Shown here: positions 58,171-64,000 of the stretch, one piece after another
Numbering within the stretch: the stretch's first letter is position 1
How the letters are laid out: each line of letters starts with the position of its first letter
Assembly (NCBI RefSeq): GCF_949987515.2
Contig: NC_082694.2
Coordinates: 65,718,080 to 65,782,079, forward strand
Reading direction: 5' to 3'
DNA from: Delphinus delphis
Taxonomy: Eukaryota > Chordata > Mammalia > Artiodactyla > Delphinidae
DNA: 64,000 nt
Notes under the pieces: model-generated
What the model was told of the DNA's origin: nothing
What the model saw: the letters and a program-made list of their open reading frames with translations, nothing else
Databases searched by the model: none
Position numbers and translations under genes: made by a program

Positions 58171-58364
58171 GTTGCGGTACGCGGGCCTCTCACTGCTGTG
58201 GCCTCTCCCGTTGCGGAGCACAGGCTCCGGACGCGCAGGCTCAGCGGCCATGGCTCACGGGCCCAGCCGCTCCGCAGCATGTGGGATCCTCCTGGATCGG
58301 GGCACGAACCCGTGTCCCCTGCATCGGCAGGCGGACTCCCAACCACTGTGCCACCAGGGAAGCC
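58171..58364 (-). mobile_element. CHR-type tRNA-derived SINE, copy E (minus)
   Basis: gttgcggtacgcgggcctct through ccaccagggaagcc. The tail is (TTG)n rather than poly-T, and no clear target duplication is visible. It lies within the old L1. Confidence 0.93.
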
Positions 58365-58649
58365 CACCCCTGGCCGCTTTTTAAGATTTTGTCAAACATC
58401 TAAGGAAGCGGTTAGACCGTTTCCACCCCCACCAGCAGGGTGAGAGTTCCGGTGGCTCCATGTCTTTGTTGGCCGTCACTTGCTGTAATCAGTCTCTTTC
58501 ATTTTAGCCTTTCTAGAGGCTGAGTAGGGGTGTCTCATCGTGGTTTACATCTGCCTTTCTCCACGAATCAGTGAAGTGGAACGCCTTTTCCTAGGTGTAT
58601 CGGCCACTTGAATCCTTGATCAAGAGTCTTGCCCCTTCCCTGTTCATCT

Positions 58650-59600
58650 TTCTGTGCTCTTTGCCCAAGAACCAAGCATGAAGCCTGGCTTTGAGTCTGT
58701 CCTCAATTATCTCCTCCTCTTCTGATTAGTTTCTGGCATTTTGTCCCACATCTTGGCAGCATGATAAAATGAGAGGGGAAGAGCTGAATGGAGCATGAGA
58801 AGATCTGGGTCCTAAGATGCTCCCCAGCTCTTCTGCTCTCTGGGTGACATTTCTTCACCTTTGAGAAGAGAGAAGCAGCTCAGAGATTGTTATTAAGGTC
58901 ACTTCTAGCTCTGCTGCTGGTGGAAAATACTCTGCCAGTAAGAATGTGCAGGAAGTGACTTAGGGACTGACTCAGATTGGAGTCTATTTCCAGACGCAGG
59001 GTTCCTTCTAGCTCAGCAGCAATGGCCCGCCCCCAAGACCCCGGTTTAATCGTTCTGCTCACGCACTCCCCTTCCCGACAGGACTCGAGGGCCCCGCAGA
59101 ACCAGTGGAGCTGTCCTTTTTTATTGCTGCCGCGGCCGTTTCCTTGTATGGTTCCCCTGCCCCCTCATGCCTTCCCCTCAGTGGAGGTCACCAGACTCCC
59201 TCCCAGCTGGAGATCCAAATGTAAGCTGATGTGACACAATCTTTGCACTTATCCGAAGGTCTCAGGATCTATTAAACACGACGACAACAAAACCATCTAC
59301 CCCTGGAATTGACACGTGGGCGGCAGCTTGGCTGCAAACTGGTGACCTGCCCACGTTTTTCAGTCTAGTACAGGGAGTTGGGACATACGGACTTTTCCCT
59401 TTAAAGCCCAGGATGCTGTCGTGTTCAGTTACCATTATCCCCCAACCCCTAGTGCACTTGGCGTGGTGTGACGCCCCTAACGCCAGAGAGAAACAGGGCT
59501 GGTAGGCCTGGCTTGACGCGGCCCAAGGAGTCTCAAGGCACCTTTGGCAATTCCTTAGTGAAAGGCTGAACCTTGTGGTAAGTGCCTAGAATGAGAATAA
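58650..59600. other. Intronic sequence, nothing recognised
   Basis: No exon or nameable repeat. Confidence 0.4.
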
Positions 59601-59760
59601 TCACACCTTATATTGACGGGAGACTTTCCAAAGCACTCTCACATCCCTTACCCGTGATGTCCTCAGTAGCCCTATGGGTGAAGGGGCCATTGTCATTTCA
59701 CAGCAGAGGAAACAGAGGCCCAGGCAAGGCAGCTGGTTGGCTAAGTGGCAGAGTAGGTCT
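59600..59760 (-). repeat. MIR SINE, reverse
   Basis: ctttccaaagcactctcaca, ttgtcatttcacagcagagg and aaacagaggcccaggcaagg match the reverse MIR. Confidence 0.75.
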
Positions 59761-59784
59761 TCTCGCCATGTGAGCCCCGAGAGA

Positions 59785-59965
59785 AGTCATCTCTGCCACT
59801 TACCAGCTGGTCCTCGGGCAAATTACTCAACCCCCGAGCCTCAGTTTGCTCATCTTTAAAATGGGAATAATAACGGTACCCAGGATTGCTGTGAGGGTGA
59901 GCAGATCCCTAATCCATGCTGAGCCCAGTCTTCAACCCCTAGTAAGCGCTCGGTGACTGTTAGCT
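59785..59965 (+). repeat. MIR SINE
   Basis: ctgccacttaccagctggtc, ctcgggcaaattactcaacc, atctttaaaatgggaataat and gtaagcgctcggtgactgtt follow the MIR. Two oppositely oriented MIRs therefore lie side by side. Confidence 0.9.
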
Positions 59966-59969
59966 GTGG

Positions 59970-61690
59970 TCGTGAGCAGTCCAGCAGTAGCACTCAGGCC
60001 CTGGGGCCTTTTCACCGCTCTGCAGCTGTGGGTAAAAGCAGGTCCAAGAGGCGGGCAGGGAGGGTGACCCAAACCAGGACAAAGGGGTGATGTGAGTAAG
60101 TTTGGAGAGGTCCTGGCCTGGTGCCTTGTCCCACACCTCCGAGTTGGCGTGCGCTCCAAGAGCAAGGCGGGCAGGGGTGGAAGTTGTGCAGAGAGCATCC
60201 TGCCTCATCCTTGGCTCTCAGCACCGAACACTTCACGTGCCTGAATGTCAGACTTACTTTGGAAACTAGAACACAAAATAAGCCATGAGGCAACTGCAGT
60301 GCCGCGTCTGGTGAAATTTGCATTTTTCAGATACCGGGGATAGATGCCAAGGCCAGCAGAGGGAGTGATTTAAGGGCTGGGGTCCAGGAAGTACAAAATG
60401 TGTTTGACAAGAGATGAAAAGAGCAGAGAGGAGATGACAGCTGTGGGTGGGAGAAGCTGTGGGAAGGAAGCTGCCCGTGCAGCTGTGGTGACAGACAGTG
60501 GGATGGAGCGACGTGAGCCCCGGGGACCAAGGACAGCAGGAAAACTCACTGAGGAATGTGTGACGTGACAGAAGAAGGGCTCTGCTGGGGGACCTGGGGA
60601 GTCACGTGGCAGCCGGGCTTCCATCTGGACTGACAAGTGGCACGATCAGCAAAGGCCCCTTGTGGAGTCCTTAGTGTCCTGGATGTAGGAAGAGGAGCCA
60701 CTTACATTGGACTGAAGCATATCGTATCTGACAGCTCTCACGTCTGCCCTCACCTCACCCTCCCAGTGACCTTGCAGCCAGACCACACATCGTTATCTCT
60801 GTCCCCTGTTTTCCTACTTCTCCCTGTCACTCCTTGATTCATCATATAGACACATCATTTTTTCCTTACTACAGGCCGTGCCGAGCCTGCCTGTCGAGAC
60901 ATCAAGTACCCAGTCTGCTCTCATGTCTCCATCCCAGGGCAAGCCCACTCTTCACCCTGTGACCCAAACCAGACCCTTGGCGTCCCCTCCTCTCTCACCC
61001 TCACTTTGTTGGGTCTGCCTCCTCCATAGCTCCTGGTCCCTGCCCTTGCTCCCTGCTGACAGCTCTCCCCTCTGCCTGGGTGACCGCAGCAGCCCTCAGC
61101 CGCCCTCCCACTGGGCTCTGGCCCGCCACCGGTCCACCCTCCACACCTTCTCCATGGAGAGCATCCCAAATGCCGATGCATCGCTCCCCATCCAAACCCT
61201 GCAGAGCTGCCAGCCCACCCCAGCCGAGCCCAGGCTTGCAGCTGCCTGACTGCACAAGGCTTCATTCATGCCTTCTCACCTTCGCTGCTCTCTCCCCTTT
61301 CAGGAATGCGGGTTGGTTGGGTCCCCACTCCAGGAAGACATTTTGCCCCCTCAGGCTAAGTAGGGCAGCGCCTCCTACTCGCTCACCTCTGAGCAGCACC
61401 CGTTACCCCGAGTTTCAAGCTTTCCCTCTTCCCTCCTTGAGCCACAGGGGCAGGGATGCTGACTTCCATTTGCACCTCCCTCCAGAGCTCCACACAGTGC
61501 CTGGCACTCAGACGCTTCATCAGTATCAGCAGATGACTGATGGATTCAAAGAGCACCCCACTGGATTCATTCTCAGACAATCCACTGAAAACATCAGGGT
61601 TTGCACGTGCAGGCGTGGGAATGAATCCTCAGAACAGAGGGAGAAAAATCACGGGAAATTTAAAACGACCTTCACTCAACAAAGAATTCT
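59970..61690. other. Intronic sequence, nothing recognised
   Basis: 60730-61500 is pyrimidine-rich with long open frames on both strands (for example 61080-61706), but no domain or splice context supports coding. Confidence 0.4.
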
Positions 61691-61865
61691 CTGTGTTACC
61701 ACATAAAATCAGCCAGCATTTATTGATCAAACTAGTCCCCCTGACACGTGGTAGGCACCTTACATACGTTCTCTCAGTTAAGCCTCATGACAACTTTGCT
61801 GTGATCCTGGGTTTAGAGGTGAGGAAAGTGACTGCAGTCGGTTGAGTAACTGGCCCACGGGAACA
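61690..61865 (-). repeat. MIR-like SINE, reverse
   Basis: gtggtaggcaccttacatac, gttaagcctcatgacaactt, ttagaggtgaggaaagtgac and gagtaactggcccacggg give the reverse MIR order. Confidence 0.65.
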
Positions 61866-61869
61866 TTAA

Positions 61870-62850
61870 GCAGGAGAAACATGGCCGCTGCCCACAGAGA
61901 AGATAGCACAGCCATGCAGGAGGGGCAGGGAGTCCAGGGAGCCCATGAGAAGTGTGATGGAGGGGCTGACCTGGGCTAAGCATTGCACAAAAGTTACACT
62001 GAGGCAGCCCTGGAAAGGACGGTGGCTGGATGGGGAGGTGTGTGGAGGTCGTGGCTCAGGCATGGCCAAGGAGGCGTGGACTGGTTAGCAGGGCTAGAAG
62101 GTTCAGGCAAGAGAACCGTGGGGCGGAGCTGAAGGGTTAACACGATGGTGGGGGACTTGGGATGTGGCCAAGGTTTAGCTTAGGTAACTACGGAAGGTAG
62201 GGAGAGTTACGTGTGTGAAGCAGGGTGTTAGGAAGATTAATGTGGAAGGTGGGGGGAGGAATGAGATGAGGAGTAGTCAGAAGGCCATTGTAGTCCCACA
62301 GATCAAGGGGGTGGGCCAGGCTTGGGCAGATGGAAGTGAGAGTAAAAAGAGGGGATGGAGGCAGAATTTGGTACAGGACTGACTCGGGGATGGGCCGACA
62401 GTCTAGAAGGGTACAGGCGGGCGCGGGAGGTCTTCCACAGGGGCCCACCGTTATGAGTCCCCTAGAGCAGAAGAGACATTGGATGCTTGGCCCTCAACCA
62501 GACCATTCTGGCGCTCAGTGTGCTGGGTCTGACCACATGCCTGGAGTCACTAGGCTACAGGTCTTATCTCAGCTGCTTCAGTTTGAGGAACATTTCCCCC
62601 TTCAGGTAAAGGAAGGGAATGACTCTTCTCTGATCCTTTAGCTGCAAAGTCTGAGAAGTATCAGGACACAGTTCAGGGAAGATCAAGGGGAGACATCCTT
62701 CCTTAGCAGGCGAGGGACACCCAGACTTGTGATTTTCCATCTTTCCAGAACCTTCCAGCGTGCAGACTTCAAGAGCAAAAACAGAGAGAAAGGTCAACAT
62801 GAAACAGAGTTTTGCAAACGAGTGTGTTGGCTGACCATCAAGGGTCATTC
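61870..62850. other. Intronic purine-rich sequence, unclassified
   Basis: 61900-62400 resembles the old purine-rich repeat in composition, but I cannot match its landmarks. Confidence 0.3.
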
Positions 62851-62864
62851 TAGTGGAGTGTGAG

Positions 62865-63058
62865 AGCTGAGTTGGGAACCAGACCGTCTGGTGTGACATC
62901 GAGACTCTGCTGCTTAGTGACTGTGACCTCACGGTCGTCTCCACGACGAGCGAGGAGGTCTCAGCGCACCTACCTCAGGGAATGATTGTGCAGATTTATA
63001 GCTCTTGGAAGAATACCTGAGACATAGGGTTCAATAAATGTTATCTATTATTACTATT
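62865..63058 (+). repeat. MIR SINE
   Basis: gcttagtgactgtgacctca, cctacctcagggaatgattg and ttcaataaatgttatctatt follow the MIR. Confidence 0.75.
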
Positions 63059-63059
63059 G

Positions 63060-64000
63060 TGTAATGTGATTCAAGCAGGACTAAAATAAGACTTGGAGGA
63101 GCCCTAGTCTCAGACACTGAGGAATCTTTTTCAGGAAACATTTCAAAAATAAGCCTTGGCCCACCTCCACACTTCCTGGTCCTGGCTAGACTCTGCATTT
63201 GCCTTTTGAGAACATTCTCCCCTGCACACACACATGCACACACACGGGCACACAGCTGCCATCAGGGTAGTGCTTGGTACCAACTAACCCAGGTCCTGGC
63301 AGCATCCCAAGAGAAGCCTCTTTGCAGCTTCCTGAGAGCAGCTGATCTTTCTGGAGAAAAGGCGCTGCTACTTCCCTGTGGTTTCCACCAAACCTCAGTG
63401 TTCCACTCACTTCAAAGGGGCTGAGTTGTCTGGAAAAACACAGTGGTGCAGAACGGAGCCATGGTCATTTCTAGGAGGTCTAAATGTGGCCAGAGGCGTC
63501 TGCATTTGCCAGGTTAGTTGTGCGTTCCGAGCCCAGATTGCGCGTGGCAGCTTGGACAACAGAAGTGCGTGAGGAGATACACTGGGGCTAGAGACTGGCA
63601 AAATCATACCACGTCATAGCATCAGCAGCACCAAGAACAGAGCTGGAGCTGCTGCTTCCAGAGCAAAGCGTGGAGATGTCTTGTCTTCTGCGTTTAGTAT
63701 CCGTGCTGTCTGAGGAGGGTGGACATAGGTGCATCATAATTTAGTGGGACAAACCCTTGAACTGTACTTTCAGATGCCATTTGGTGAATTAGTGCAGATC
63801 TGATCTGTGGAGTTGGGGAAAAGGGGAGATGCTGAGGGAGATTTTCTTAAAGTTTAATTTTACGATTTATAACGCTTTTAATGATTCTGAGGTTGTGGCC
63901 TTTTTGATTGTTTAAACACCCTTTCTTTTATGAAATAACAATGATGCTAGATGATGAGAGTTTTAAAATATAATTTTGCTGCAAAGGAAAATGTTGCAAA
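63060..64000. other. Intronic sequence, nothing recognised
   Basis: A short interrupted CA run lies at 63224-63246. 63840-64000 is AT-rich without a nameable repeat. No exon. Confidence 0.4.

Larger units (their letters stand above)
55935..58650 (-). mobile_element. Old L1 3' region, antisense, split by later insertions
   Basis: 55935-56215 (aggaaagttcacactttgta, gacttcaaatgccatagact), 57955-58170 (cattgctgtatagtattcct, tatatatctgttccactttt) and 58366-58650 (caccagcagggtgagagttc, gtgtctcatcgtggttta) are consecutive parts of a reversed old L1. L1 56222-57940 and SINE E interrupt it. Confidence 0.75.
46317..64000 (+). other. GALNT14: GALNT14 intron downstream of the exon (partial)
   Basis: No following exon was recognised. 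In particular I saw no sequence for the conserved catalytic-domain block with the FHNEA motif, which should begin the next exon. The intron therefore continues past the right edge. Confidence 0.75.

Noticed and set aside
61080..61706. 208-codon plus-strand open frame
   Set aside because: Pyrimidine-rich, low-information protein with no family resemblance and no splice sites.

Overview
This is vertebrate nuclear DNA, almost certainly from a cetacean (whale or dolphin). It has sparse coding sequence, many mammal-wide MIR and hAT repeats, long L1 pieces, an old ERV-L relic, and at least six copies of the tRNA-derived CHR-type SINE typical of cetaceans and their close relatives. Five of these SINEs have clear target-site duplications.

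The only exon I can support is 46147-46316 on the + strand. Its 56 codons match GALNT14, a polypeptide N-acetylgalactosaminyltransferase, at the stem and the start of the catalytic domain. The window therefore reads as the end of a long intron (1-46146), one 170-base exon (by my recollection exon 2) and the start of the next intron (46317-64000). Most open frames elsewhere are chance or repeat-derived.

Layout. 1-8300: an old purine-rich repeat, an L1 tail with duplicated target, and a 2.3 kb old L1. 8300-14100: mostly unique intron with a CpG-rich patch near 10 kb and an LTR-like element. 14440-16440: MIR and a 1.5 kb copy of the same old repeat. 17.6-21.3 kb: unique sequence with hAT and MIR. 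21.4-25.2 kb: an antisense ERV-L pol relic split by a Tigger-like element and a SINE. 25.4-28.9 kb: (AC)36, antisense old L1, SINE, and a decayed coding-like stretch on the minus strand. 30.9-32.6 kb: old repeat split by a MaLR LTR. 34.1-34.7 kb: an L1 with inverted 5' part. 35-46 kb: mostly unique with MIRs. 46.1-46.8 kb: the exon, then a long near-perfect hairpin. 48.8-50.2 kb: four hAT elements, three of them abutting. 51.8-52.1 kb: young SINE. 55.9-58.7 kb: a nested stack of old L1, younger twin-primed L1 and SINEs. 59-64 kb: MIRs and unique sequence.

I see no new multi-gene system. The items most worth checking are the hairpin at 46709-46806, the divergent exon end with a weak donor, the unknown pseudogene candidate near 28 kb, and the CpG-rich patch near 10 kb. 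Repeat families were named by recognition from memory, not by a database search.
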